From Vermamoeba vermiformis (lineage: Eukaryota; Tubulinea; Echinamoebida), in assembly GCA_045837725.1 (NCBI GenBank), contig JBEWZL010000282.1, positions 124,001 through 188,000 on the forward strand: DNA of 64,000 bases, written 5' to 3'. The notes beneath the pieces are model-generated. The model was not told the DNA's origin, ran no database searches, and worked only from the letters and a program-made list of their open reading frames with translations. Positions 49,007-62,200 of the stretch are shown in pieces; positions within the stretch are counted from its first letter, which is position 1; the number at the start of each line of letters is the position of its first letter. The position numbers and the translations under genes are program-made.

Positions 49007-49356
49007 CTTTTATTGCTGACAGTTTGTAATCACAATGAGAAATAAAATTATTCGGCTCCGAACCAATTAATGGGTACATGTCAGTTGTCATAACTGTCAG
49101 CCAAGATCTGAACACAAACAGCGGGCTTACCTTGGTACTTAAGTCTGCTGATTAACCGCTTCACCAAGCTATTATATCCAGCTTACGGCTTCATTTGATT
49201 TGCTTTGCCGATCAAATTTTGGTGGCACGGATTTCCGTCGCAAGATCAACTGTTTTAAACAGTTTATCTGATAAAAATACACGATTCTATTGCAAATATA
49301 ATATAATATAACAGCTTACTGCGTTCAAAGGCGATCGACGCAATCTTTGTATCATT
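49007..49356. promoter_or_regulatory. Spacer upstream of plexin-like gene B
   Basis: 350 bp between start B and stop C, with no exon seen. A short palindromic stretch (CAGTTGTCATAACTG) lies near 49083. The sequence is unlike the spacers upstream of A, C and D. Confidence 0.4.
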
Positions 49357-52300
49357 CTAGGCCTTGGAGGTCTCGAGGTTCTTTTCCTTTCCTTTCTTGG
49401 GAGGCTCACCGTACTGTACCAACAAGTCATTGAGCATGCCAGTCATCGCTTGAGCTCGTTCTTCATCAGGCAAGCTTTGAAGCGCTGTTCGAAGTTTGGC
49501 TTCATTTCTCACAATGTGAGTGTGCATCATTGCCAAACTGTTCAATCTGACGTTCTCTGGAACAGAAAGCTCGAGTTTCATCTTTTGATTGAACGGTGTT
49601 GCTGGATCAAGGAGAGTGCCGTAGAGTTGCTTCATCTTGGGGATATTACGGTGCATGAAGTCTTCGAAGTTTGTCATGAACTGTTCTTTGGCTCCGAGCG
49701 TGGACATATTAGCCAAGTTTTGCAGCACCTTGCCGATCAGAACGAGTTGACGTTGGGCAACGGTATTAGGAGGTGAGGGCAGCAGACCGTAGTAGTGAGG
49801 AGCAGTCAACGCAGGAGTGATGAATCGAAGGAACAACAAGCCTCCGACTGCCTTCATGACTGCATCTTCAGAGCCATATCGATCCATGATGGAGTAAGAG
49901 ATGCGTTGGAAGATTTGTCTGAACTCCATTGGCACTTTGTCACTGCCTGTCTTGATGACACTGAAGATCTTTTGACATGCTGCTGCAAGTTGGAACACGT
50001 TCTGATCGATATCAATGTTTGCATCCTTGATCTTTGATGGATCGACCTCCATTTCAAAGTTGAGGAGTGATGCTTTCTTGTCATCGTCATCGTTTAACTT
50101 TTCAGCAGCTTCAGCAGCATTCTGAGCGACAGTGTTGAGTTCATTGATGACAAGAGCAAGAGTGAAGTACAAGTACTTTGTGCCCACTACCAATGTGTCA
50201 GAGATACGTTAAAGTATGTCACGCGCAAAGTACTTACCGAGCTTTGAGTAGAATTTGAACATCTTGCTGCTCACTGAGTTCATTCTGAACAGAGTGTTTT
50301 CTGTTGCTGAGGCCATGACCTCTTGAGTGGCAAAGAACTGAATGAGCTCCGCTGCTGTTCCGCGCGAGTGAGCCAAGTACACGCAAGCTTTTGCGACTGG
50401 ATCGGTCTCAGTGGGTGCTGTGATTGCAAAAATCGTGCTCAAGAATGTCTTGTCTCTGTTCAACAAGATCTCTTCGAGCTCCCTGTTTGACGTTGTTAGC
50501 TGACTTTCGGATTAAGACGAGGCACTTACTTGTAGTTGTCACGAGCGTCAATCTTGTATTGTAAAGAAAGGTCTCCTTGGTAAGCAACTTGTTCATAATC
50601 CGGCTCACGGATCTGAATGAGAAGTCCTTGTTTCTTCTTGCGTTGATAACGAACGAACAACACTGCGAACGCGATTGCACCAGCAAGCACAACAGCACCA
50701 ACAATTGATCCTGCAATCACTCCTGGAAGACTGAATGCACCTGAGCAGCTGTCTTGAGTGAACTCTCCGCTGCATTGTGACGAGACTGAGCATGTTTGAA
50801 CCGCATTGACATTGCACCAACCGCATCCTTGCTTTGCAAGACAAGTGTCACATGTGGTAATTGACTCGCAGTCTGTTATCAAATCTAAGAAATTGCTCTG
50901 AGAGCCATTGGTATCGAGATTACTTACCGACAAAGGTGAATGTCTGCGGAGTTGTCAAAGGAGTGTCGGCGAAGTCAACAGTGAAGTCGAGTTGTCCTTC
51001 AACTGCAATTTTTGGAAGTTCACATTGAAGTGATGTGAAGTCATCTGAAGGTTGTGCAAGCACTGGTGACACGCCTTCGAATGAGCAGTAGAATGCATTC
51101 GATGAGGTCTGAAGCAATGACATGATGTCACGTTTCGCTGTGATCTCGCTTGTGTTCGTCGTGCCAGTGAGAAGAGCGATGAGTTGTTCGTTCGATGACA
51201 ATGGAGGATCAACAGCAATGGTGATGTTCTCAACGATGCCGAGCTGGAAGTCTGCTTGACTTGGAGTGACAGCTATTCAAGCTTAGTTAGAATTTACGGT
51301 TTGCCCGAACTATATTAAGCCTTACCAAAACACTTCTCGAGGAAGATATCACTCGGGCCTGAGCACTCAGATTGTGGACGCTTTAAAAAAAAATCGTCAG
51401 AACCGTTGCCAAGTTAAATACAGTAATATCAAACGTACACAAGCTGACTTTGTTGCACACCAGCCGCAGAATCGTTGTTGCAAGCATTGGTTCGAGCATG
51501 ATCTGTCGCTCAATGTCAAGCAGTCTAGATAATCAGATATAGTTAGGACTAACACATTACTATTACAGTATCAGCGTACCGTAGAACAAGAAGCTAAGTG
51601 AGTCCCAAGGAATGTACGGTTGTGCTCCGATATTGATGCTCAACGAGACGTTGCCGATGAGATTGCCACGAAGAGGTGTGGTGCATGTGATGTACGTTCC
51701 TAGTAGTCGTTAGTGTGTTGGCCGAAAAAGTTGTCAAAGCTTACCGTCTTCAGAGGGTGTACCAGGACCAGCGACTGACGAGAAGACGCAAGAGTAAATG
51801 AGGTCTTCACCTGAGTCACCTTTTGACGGGAACGGGCCACCATATACAATCACTGTCTCGCCTCCACCAATATAGCCGTGATCTGGCTCCACATGACTCA
51901 ACGCTGGTATTCCATGTTAGCTATTGACCGTGACAAGATTACTGGATATGTACTTACAAGGACAAGTAGTAACTTCAGATTGGCACGAGAAGCCACACGA
52001 GCCAGTTGCACACCATTTGCACATTGGTCGAGACACTGACAAGCACTCGAGACAGTTGCCTTTCACTTGTGTGCAATCTGATAAAAGACGCTGTTAGGAC
52101 CTGACTTCGACAACATCAGTTCTGATTGCTGCGTACCGTAGAACTCGAACGGAATAGAATTGGTGTACTTGTTGCCGTTCACTGAGACATAGACAAAGGT
52201 ATCATTTGAGCTCGAGTGATGAGTTCCAGCTGGTGATACGCACGTGATTCCAGTGTCGGTGAAATTTGCAGCAGTGACAGTGAAGGTCGTGTTTTGAACG

Positions 52301-55300
52301 AAGACGCAGGCCACTGAGCTGACAGAGGCTTCAGAAAATCTGAACGTGCCTTCCAAGAACACTATCTCGCCTCCTATTGTCGATACAGAAGCCGGCGCGG
52401 CCATCGACAAAGCTATCAGAGTGATTAGCTACGCGTTACTAATCAAGTGTTCAATGCGACTTACTAGGACATTGACCGTTCGTTGAAGTAGTGCATGACG
52501 TCGTTCCAGTGGTACCACAAGACACTGTTGATTGACACCAGAAGCACTCTGGGCGTTGAGGGTTCACGCACGTGCTGCATTGGGTCTCGGAACAGTCTGT
52601 GGAAGATATCCAAGTTAGCACACAGATCGGTTAATGACCGATTGCTTTTGATGACACGTGTCAAATGCCGTACCATAGATCTCGACGGGGAAGTCAGGAG
52701 TAATACGTTTGTTGTTCTCCCAGATACTCAACTGATGTGTTCCTGCTTGCAAAGTGTTTGGAACATTACAGCTAATCTCCGTAGCATTTACGACTGTGCT
52801 CGACGGCGAGAAAGCACCAGTTGCTGGTGTTGTACCCACTGCAACATTCCATGCACATCTCCAGCTTCCTGCAAGACCGCTGAATGAGAACCTACCCAAG
52901 ACCGTCCTTGATGTGACATTAGATAAGAGAAGAAGCGGAGCAATTGTTATAGTAGGATGACTTACAAAGTAGTGGTGTCGCGATTGCGAAGGTGGAACGT
53001 TGGTGGAGTAACACTCGAAATTTCTGTTCGTAGTTTAGTGATTGACTTAAAACGATTGTGAGCTCGTAGTGTATACGTACTTGGACACGAGCCAGCCGTG
53101 TTGCAAGAAGAGGTCTGGTTAGCAGTAAAGATACAAGACGCCGAGTCGAAGCAGAAGGTGCAGTCTTGTTTGCGTCTGTCCGTCACATAGACGTCCGTGC
53201 ATGACGCGCAGTCCGTTTGGTATATTGTGCAGTCATAGAACATGAAGGCACCTGAGTCTGAGGTTGCGTATGTTTTGGATCCAGCAAGTACAGTGACTTG
53301 TGTATTCAGCTCAAGACTTGTCAATCTGGAAGAGTTGAATACAGCTTGTGAGATGACAGGCGTTGTGACAGTGAGTTGTGTGGATGACACTCGTGTTGCT
53401 TGCATTGTTGATCCTGCGCCAAAGTTGACAGTGTATGATGCCACTGATGATGATACCACTGGTGACACTGTGATTGTCACTGTCTTTGCGGAGATAATAC
53501 CTGCACTGTCAGGTGACAGCGTCAATGAAGGACATTGTTGGTACCAATCGGCAGTGCAACTGGATTGACTGGCACACGAAGCAGTTGCGTAACACCAGCC
53601 ACAGTCAGGGTACGTGTTTGATGTGCAAGACGAGCATGAACTCACTGCAGTGCAAGCTAAATACGGATTAAGTTAGATAAGGGATCAAAACTTGAATGTT
53701 ACGTACTGTAGTACTCAAAGCTCACTGAGTTTGGTGCCCAGTAGCCGTTGCGGTACTTGATCTTCACTTCAACGATACGATTTTGCTCTGCGCTGATGTT
53801 AGTTATCTGGTGTAAAAGGTCAATGAACGACATACGTGAGGGCAATGAAGGAGTGACACACGTGACACTGTTGTACGTCACACTTTGTGCGCGTACTGTA
53901 GCGATACCAACGAACTCGCACTGCACGTCGGATGCTGAGATAGGCTGACTGTTGAGGAGGTACGAGCTCAACACCATGACGGTTGTGCCACCATCCGCGC
54001 TGCCTCGAGTAGGTGTGATGGAGTCCAAGAAGGGGCACGTGTAGCCTGTTTGAATCCAATCCACAGGTGCGCAGTTTGTTTGGTCCGTGCACGTTCTAGA
54101 AGATTGACAGAAGCCGCTGATTGGCTCAGCATTAGTTCGCTGCACATGAACCCTAAATTTAGGTGCATTCTTACCAGTAAGTCGAGTCGAGGGCGCAAGT
54201 GGTGCAGTTTGATTGCGAACAGTCTATAAATAAGTGTCAATAAGAAGACTTGAAATGACGTGCGATGACTCATCGTACCAAACATTTTGAAAACCTGGAG
54301 TTGTCCGTTGTCAGAAGGGAAGAACATGTTGGAGCCAGATATGAAACCAAAGCCCAACATTCCGATAGACGTCGTCGGACCGACAGCTGCAAGACAAAAT
54401 TAGACGGGACTTTTGGTTCCGTGGTTTCTATGGGCCTTACTTAATGAGGCTATGCTGCTCCAAGTAGCTAACTGAACTCTGAATATCGTTGTGTCCACAG
54501 AGTTAACTACACCGCTGACGAACAGAGTTTGCTTTGCCGAGTCTAAGTAACAGGACGAAATGTTACATTACGAGATTTAATCAAAAGTGACACTTTGACA
54601 CGTGTCATGACGAGAATTTTCTTACCCAACACTGCACCAGTAAATGATGTGTCAGCTTCTAAATAAATACCAGTGAGAGATAAGGTTCCACTTGAGCCAA
54701 AAGCGACCTGAAAACACTAGTTAACACAACGCTTGGTGAGATCGGAGAGAAATCCGACTTACTTCTGAAACAATGCCGGCGTCAGATACAAATATCATTG
54801 ATTTTTTTGGAGAGTTGTAAATTCCATAGTTTTGCTACAGAAATAACGTTAGTCGGTTTGAAAGTAAAAATAAAGCTGGGACATACGTTCCACGCGCCAA
54901 GTTTTCTGGAAGTAGAACTACCAAAACCGCTACTTTCAGAGCGGAATATCAAGAAGTACCCATCTGAGAGACCGTAGACAATCTATATAAAAGCTTTCAG
55001 CAACTAGTTTTGATAAATATGCTCGTTACTTACGCGCTTGGTGACAGGCTCATAAACAACGGAGAAAGCCTTGTAACCACCGCTTAATGAGGTTCTGGTA
55101 TTATCGAAGTTTGAATCGGTAAAGGGTCTTCGAACTTGAACGATGTGATAGTAAGATGCGATCCACAAATACTCCGTATTCACATCGTAATAGCAAACCT
55201 AAAGAATTAGATTGTGAATAAAATCAAAATAAGATATTTATACGTACTGGATTGATAGTAACCGACCCTGATGGAGTGTTTGTTGTCCAACTGTGATACC

Positions 55301-55888
55301 TATTTAGGTAAGTCACGCTCGAGCCCGACAAAGTGTAGAAATAGGCTCTAAGGCTTGTAGAGGATGTGGCAACGCAAACGGCGACTGAATAGAATTACGC
55401 ATTATATCACAATGTATTAAATTTAATACGCAGTGGAATTTCTGCACCAGATTTGTGAACTTACGTCGTGCTTGCGAGGGATCAGACAGTTGTCCAATGG
55501 CCATGCTTGTAACTCTACTACCTGCAGGTAGAGTACTAATGAAGGTTGTATAGGTCCCACTCGGATCGCTCGACTTTACAACATTTATCGTTAGGTTGAT
55601 CTGTGTTTCAAATTGAAATTGATTACTCACGCGAAGAACAACATTACTACCGCCCAATAAGTAATAAGTTGTGCCAGAAGTCGTATAAGTTGCCGTTGGA
55701 GCCAAGGGACCGATTTGTTTGTTGCTCGCGGATACGCTCTGATCCATAAATTTCAATTAGCAAGTATTAGCGTAATTATTTTTCATTATTAAAATGCTTA
55801 CACTCATTCCAAGTGTTTGGCCGACAGCCAAGCTGGCGCAGTATGCGGCGAAAAGAGCGCCGAAAAGATTTTTCGACCATCTCCCCAT
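49357..55888 (-). CDS. Plexin-like receptor C: propeller, PSI/IPT modules, TM, RasGAP
   Basis: Start 55888 (MGRWSKNLFGALFAAYCASL, signal peptide); stop TAG 49359-49357. The modules are the same as in A: propeller-like exons (about 55750-54240), then PSI (SGFCQSSRTCTDQTNCAP) and IPT (LDSITPTRGSADGGTTV). Next come PSI (CSSCTSNTYPDCGWCYATAS), further IPT/PSI pairs, helix (VIAGSIVGAVVLAGAIAFAV), EPDYEQVAYQGDLSLQYK and RasGAP. The GAP-exon variant TIFAITAPTETDP and the adjacent intron match gene A rather than B or D. The C-terminus is ETSKA, where A and B have EASKG, and the segment before it is altered (GMLNDLLVQYGEPP). Its ectodomain third IPT (EIYGT then DTCHQ) and fourth IPT differ most from the sisters. 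The extra IPT intron is present (51744-51700). Confidence 0.85.
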
Positions 55889-56202
55889 CGTGGGATCAAA
55901 ACTTCTGATCGAGATGTGGTCTCCTATTAGTGGGATGTGTTAAATAACAAAAATCCACTCACAGTCGTGTTATGTTGTGTGAATCGATGGACGACGTTGT
56001 GAGTCAATTTCTGGACATCACACTGTCATTCAATTTTGACTTCGCAGAACATCGAAGTCGCACTATCATTTGTGACCGGAACTATGACACCAAAACTTCA
56101 TGTAACGTTGATTTATTAAAAGTACACTACAAATGTTGAAGTTAAAATACATCGTGGGACAAGACAAAAACGTACTTGTTGCAATTTTAGCCCTTTGAGG
56201 CC
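55889..56202. promoter_or_regulatory. Spacer upstream of plexin-like gene C
   Basis: 314 bp between start C and stop D. It contains a 7-bp hairpin (GACTTCG at 56038-56044 with CGAAGTC at 56053-56059). The fossil stop codon of gene D's ancestral frame (TAA at 56189-56187) lies inside it. No exon seen. Confidence 0.4.
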
Positions 56203-59200
56203 TCAAGGTTCTTTCAAACATTTAGGTTGGAGGTTCTTTTCCTTTCCTTTCTTGGGAGGCTCGCCGTACTTGGCAATGACATCGTTCAGCAAGCTGGTCA
56301 TCGCTTGAGCTTGCTCTTCGGGCAGACTTTGCAAGGCATTTCGAATCTTAGTCTCGTTTCTCACAATGTGAGTGTGCATCATTGCCAAACTGTTCAATCT
56401 CACATTCTCTGGAACAGATAGCTCGAGTTTCATTTTCTGATTGAACGGTGTTGCTGGATCAAGAAGAGTGGCATACAACTGTCGCATCTTGGGGATGTTG
56501 CGTTGCATGAAGTCTTCGAAGTTTGTCATGAACTGTTCTTTGGCTCCGAGTGTTGTCATGTTGGCGAGGCTCTGAAGTACTTTGCCAATCAGAACAAGTT
56601 GACGTTGGGCAACTGTGTTGGGAGGATTGGGAAGAAGACCATAGTAGTGAGGAGCAGTCAACGCAGGAGTGATGAATCGAAGGAACAACAAGCCTCCGAC
56701 GGCCTTCATGACAGCGTCATCAGAGCCGTATCTATCCATAATAGAGTAAGAGATGCGTTGGAAGATTTGTCTGAACTCCATTGGCACTTTGTCACTGCCT
56801 GTTTTGATGACACTGAAGATCTTTTGACATGCCGCTGCAAGTTGGAACACATTCTGATCGATATCGATGTTTGCGTCTTTGATCTTTGATGGATCGACCT
56901 CCATTTCGAAGTTGAGAAGTGATGCCTTCTTGTCATCGTCGTCGTTCAGCTTTTCAGCAGCTTCAGCAGCATTCTGAGCGACAGTATTGAGTTCGTTGAT
57001 GACAAGAGCAAGAGTGAAGTACAAGTACTTTGTGCCAACTACGAACGTGTCAGATCATGTCAAAACTACATCACTCGCAAAGAACTTACCGAGCTTTGAG
57101 TAGAACTTGAACATCTTGCTGCTCACCGAGTTCGTTCTGAACAGAGTGTTCTCGGTTGCTGATACCATGATCTCTTGTGCGGCGAAGAACTGGATCAGTT
57201 CGGCGGCATTTCCGTGTGAGTGAGCCAAGTACACGCATGCCTTTGCGACTGGATCAGTCTCAGTGGGTGCTGTGACAGAGAAGATGGTACTGAGGAAAGT
57301 CTTGTCTCTGTTCAACAAGATCTCTTCGAGCTCCCTGAAGTAAAGATTGTTAGAAACTGACGTTAGAAATCGAGTATTATCTAATACGCACTTGTAGTTG
57401 TCGCGAGCATCGACTTTGTAGAGCAATGAGAGGTCTCCTTGGTATGCAACTTGTTCATAGTCTGGTTCGCGGATTTGAACCAACAAGCCTTGCTGTTTCT
57501 TGCGCTGATATCTGACGAAAAGAACAGCGAATACAGCGGCACCAGCAAGCACAACAGCACCAACAATCGATCCTGCAATCACTCCAGGAAGACTGAACGC
57601 TCCTGAGCAGCTGTCTTGAGTAAACTCTCCGCTGCATTGTGACGAGACTGAGCAGCTTTGAACCGCATTGACATTGCACCAGCCGCATCCTGTCTTAGCA
57701 ATGCATGCATCGCACGTTTTGACTGATGCACAATCTATGCCATATTAGTTAACTCCACTCGAAAGCATAAGAGGTACATACCAACAAAAGTAAAGGTTTG
57801 TGGGGTTGTTAGTGGTGTTGATGAGAAGTCAACAGTGAAAGCGAGTTGACTTTCAACTGAGACTTTCGGTAAAGCACACTGGAGCGAGGCATAGTCAGAT
57901 GAAGGTTGTGCCAACACAGGTTCGACTCCCTCAAAGCTGCAGTAGAAGGAATTTTTTGACGAAGCCAAGAGCGAGACGATGTCGCGCTTGGTGACCGTTT
58001 GATTGCTAGGGGCCGACAACAATGTCAAGAGTTGCTCGTTTGAAGTGAGAGGAGGATCAACAGTAACTGTGATGTTCTCAACAACGCCGAGTTGGAACGC
58101 CGATTCGCTCGGGGTAGCAGCTGTTACATGTTAATTAAAAGATCAACTGAGCACTTGACATTGATACGTACCAAAGCACTGCTCGAGGAAGATGTCCGTG
58201 GCTCCAGCACACTTCGACGCGGGTCTCTGTATTCGTGCGTTAGCAATACTACTCATACTACTGATGGCAAATATTAACATACGCAAGACGAGGAAGTCGC
58301 ACACCAGCCGCAGAATCGTTGTTGCAAGCATTGACCCGAGCATGACGTGTCACTCAGTGTCAAGCAATCTGTTGAATAAATGTATTGATTAGATCATGTG
58401 TAAGCGAGAAGCACTGTGAACGTGTTAACGTACCGTAGAACAAGAAGTTGAGAGCGTCCCAAGGAATGTACGACTGTGCTCCCACGCTTACGGTCAACGA
58501 GACGTTACCAATCAAGTTACCGCCCGATGGCGTCGTGCAAGCCAAAGAAGTGCCTAGGACATCTTAGCTTGCCGTTACGCACAATTAATAGACTTACCAT
58601 CATCAGAGGGTGTTCCAGAACCTGCATCATTAGCGAAGACGCACGTGTAAATGAGGTCTTCGCCTGAGTCACCCTTTGCTGGGAAAGGTCCACCATAGAT
58701 CACAACTGTCTCGCCTCCGCCAATGTAGCCGTGATCTGGCTCCACATAGCTCAACGCTGGTATATATGTTAGATAAGCCATCACGCCTCAACATAGATTG
58801 CCTGTCGGCACTTACTAGGACACGTGGTAACTTCGGATTGGCATGAGTAGCCACACGAGCCAGTTGCACACCATTTGCACATTGGTCGAGACACTGACAA
58901 GCACTCAAGACAGTTGCCTTGAACCGCAGTACAATCTGTGTTATTGTTAGAGGGGGTGAAGAACAAACGATATGAAGTACGCACCGTAGAACTCAAACGG
59001 AAGTGAGTTAGTGTACTGGTTGCCGTTCACTGTAACGTACACAAAAGTGTCGTTGGATCCTGATTGATAGCCGGTTGGAGAGGTACAGGCAATGCCGGTG
59101 TCCGTGTAATTTGCAGCGGTAACGATAGTTGTGGTATTTTGTACGAAGGCACAGCCAATGTTAGTTGCGGTCGAGCCACTGAACTTAAACGTTCCTTCGA

Positions 59201-62200
59201 AGAAAACTACTTCGCTGCCTAGTGTTGACACGGAAGATGGTGCGACGAGCGATAACGCTGTTAACAGTTAGTAAAAGATCTTTAGACATAATAAACGACA
59301 TACTAGGACATTGGGCAACAGCGTTCGTTGAAGTGGTGCATGTCGTCGTTCCAGTAGTACCACAAGACACTGTTGACTGACACCAGAAGCACTCTGGATG
59401 AAGTGCATTCAAGCACGTGCTGCATTGTGTCTCGGAGCAGTCTACAATAAATACGTGTTAATGTACTGCATGTTATACGAGTCGTATTCGCAATACCATA
59501 GATCTCAATGGGATAGTCAGGAGTGATGCGATTGTTATTTCTGTCCCAAATGCTCAGTTGATGGGTTCCTGTCTGCAAGCTGCTCGGAATTGTGCAGTTG
59601 ATCTGCGTAGCATTCACGACAGTGCTGACAGTCGAGTTGAGCGTTGGTGTTGCTCCGACAGGAACGTTCCACGAGCAGTGCCAATCTCCTGCTAGACCAT
59701 TGAATGAGAACTTGCCCGTGACAACCCTATCAATTGCGTTAGTTATACATTGGAACGAGTACATTGCAACTTACAATGTCGTTGTGTCTCGATTCTTGAT
59801 GTGTAAGGACGAAGGAGTGACCGATGAAATGCCTACACCAATGATTAGCGACGCGCACGAACCGGATGTTTGACTTACGTGGGCAAGAGCCGGATGTGCA
59901 CGCTGCAGTCTTATTGGCAGTAAAAATACATGATGCAATGTCAAAGCAGAACGTGCAGTCTTGCTTTCGTACTCTAGTAGCATAAACGTCCGTGCACGAC
60001 GCGCAATCGGTCTCGTACACAGTGCAGTCATAGAACATGAAGGCACCTGTGTCTGAGGTTGCGTATGTGCTCGTGCCAGCAAGCACTGTGACTTGTGTAT
60101 TCAGTTCAAGATTGGTGCCTCTAGCAGTGTTGAACGAAGTCTGCGAGATGACAGGAGTTGTGACAGTGAGTTGTGTGGATGACACTCGTGTTGCTTGCAT
60201 TGTTGATCCTGCTCCAAAGTTGACAGTGTATGATGCCACTGATGATGATACCACTGGTGACACTGTGATTGTCACTGTCTTTGCGGAGATGATACCTGCA
60301 CTGTCAGGTGACAGCGTCAATGAAGGACATTGTTGGTACCAATCGGCAGTGCAGCTTGACTTGCTCGAGCACGAAGCAGTTGCGTAACACCAGCCACAGT
60401 CAGGGTATGTATCTGACACGCATGAAGAGCAGCTACTAACAGCGTTGCAAGCTGACGAGCCCGTTAGTGAGCTTAAGTTACTCTCATTCATTGCTTACCG
60501 TAGTAATTGAAAGTGACACTGTTTGGTGCCCAGTAGCCACTTCGGTACTTAATCTTAACTTCGACTGCGCGGTTTGTTTCTATTATAAAGCACATTAGTA
60601 TCTCAGTGGTAGTACAGTGACGACAAAGACTTACTTGGGCTGATTCCAGGAGTGACACATGTCACACTGTTGTACGTCACACTTTGGGCCGAGACTGTTG
60701 AAACTCCAACGAACTCGCATTGAACATCTGATGCTGAGATAACTTGGCCGTTGAGAAGATACGAACTCAGTACGTTCACTGAAGTTCCTCCGTCAGCTGT
60801 TCCACGGTTCGGAGTGATTGAATCGAGCACTGGACACGTGTACCCTGTTTGAGCCCAATCACTAACAGAGCACGAGCCAGAGTCTGTGCACGTTCTCGTT
60901 GATTGACAAAAGCCGCTATTTGACTGGTTAGCATTTATCGCACAATACATTGCTCTACATACCAGTAGGTAGTATCTTGCGTGCAAGCGTTACAATCCCA
61001 GCCAGAGCAATCTGCAAGGAACTGTTAGATACGACTACGAACCAATGATCATGCGCGTACCAAACATTTTGATAGCTCGGAAAACGCTGGTGTTGGAAGG
61101 GAAAAACATATTGTTTCCAGAAATAAAGCCCATTCCTAGTTGACCGATAGTACTGGCACTTCCCACGGCTAAAATTATCAATTAATTAATAAAAGTTGGA
61201 AATCAATTCATTACGGCGGCTTACTTAAATAGGCAACGCTGCTCCATGAAGCTATTTGAACTCTGTATACGCTAGTATTGGTTCCAACGAATCCGCTGAC
61301 GAACAAAACTTGGTTTGCCGAGTCTAATAATGAAAAGTCAATACATCTGCTGTGCACGAGCATGTCCACATACCAATGATAGCGCCCGTAAAAGTGACAT
61401 CGGACTCCAGATATATTCCGGTCAACGATAAAGCGTTCGTCGATGGATTAAAGGTCACCTGTTATCAAAACTTTAGCCTCGATCCCGATGCGTTTCGGAA
61501 ACTTTACCTCCGAAACAATACCAATATCAGATATAAACAATGAAGTGGCCTTCAAGGGATTGTATAGCGTGTATAATTGCTGTTGCAGGAAACGTTAGTT
61601 CTGGGTTGGTTGGTTTTTTTGTAGTCAAAAACGTACACTCCACGCGCCCAATTTTTTGTACACTTCGTCGCCGAAAGTTAGACCGCTAGGATATCCGACT
61701 AAATAGCCGCTAGTGCAGCCGATTAAGACCTACTGAGTTACATGGTGAGACCTTGTAAATTCATAATAGTATGGTTACGTACGATGTCATTTGTGTTGTC
61801 GTAAACAACGGAAACCATTTCATTAACAAATCCCTTAGGAGGACCAGTCGGCGCTGCAAAAGTGTTTTTTGGATTTGCTGTTGACGCAGCAGTAATTCTG
61901 CCAATAACACCGCCGTTCGCGACCCAAACATAGTCTCGAGAATAATCGTAGGCGCAAACCTAGCAGTTTTTAATATTAATGTACCTTATAAATATGATGC
62001 ACTTACTGGCGTAAATCCACCGGTTGGGTTGGTCCAAGTAAAGTTTTTAGGTGAAAAGCTGAAGCCGCTCGAACTGAGATTGATCATAAACAGAGCTTTG
62101 TTCATCGTGCACACGGCAACTGAATAGAAAATTAGACACTTGCTAGTATTATGCCGGCATATATAATGTTTGCGGAGTTAAAAATTATTGGCGGTGAGCG

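Noticed and set aside
39579-60387. Long plus-strand ORFs of 108-116 codons repeated opposite the IPT exon (39579-39917, 46371-46721, 53242-53568, 60037-60387)
   Set aside because: They are antisense shadows. Their conservation follows from the near-identical IPT exon on the minus strand, which has splice sites, domain matches and a continuous frame.
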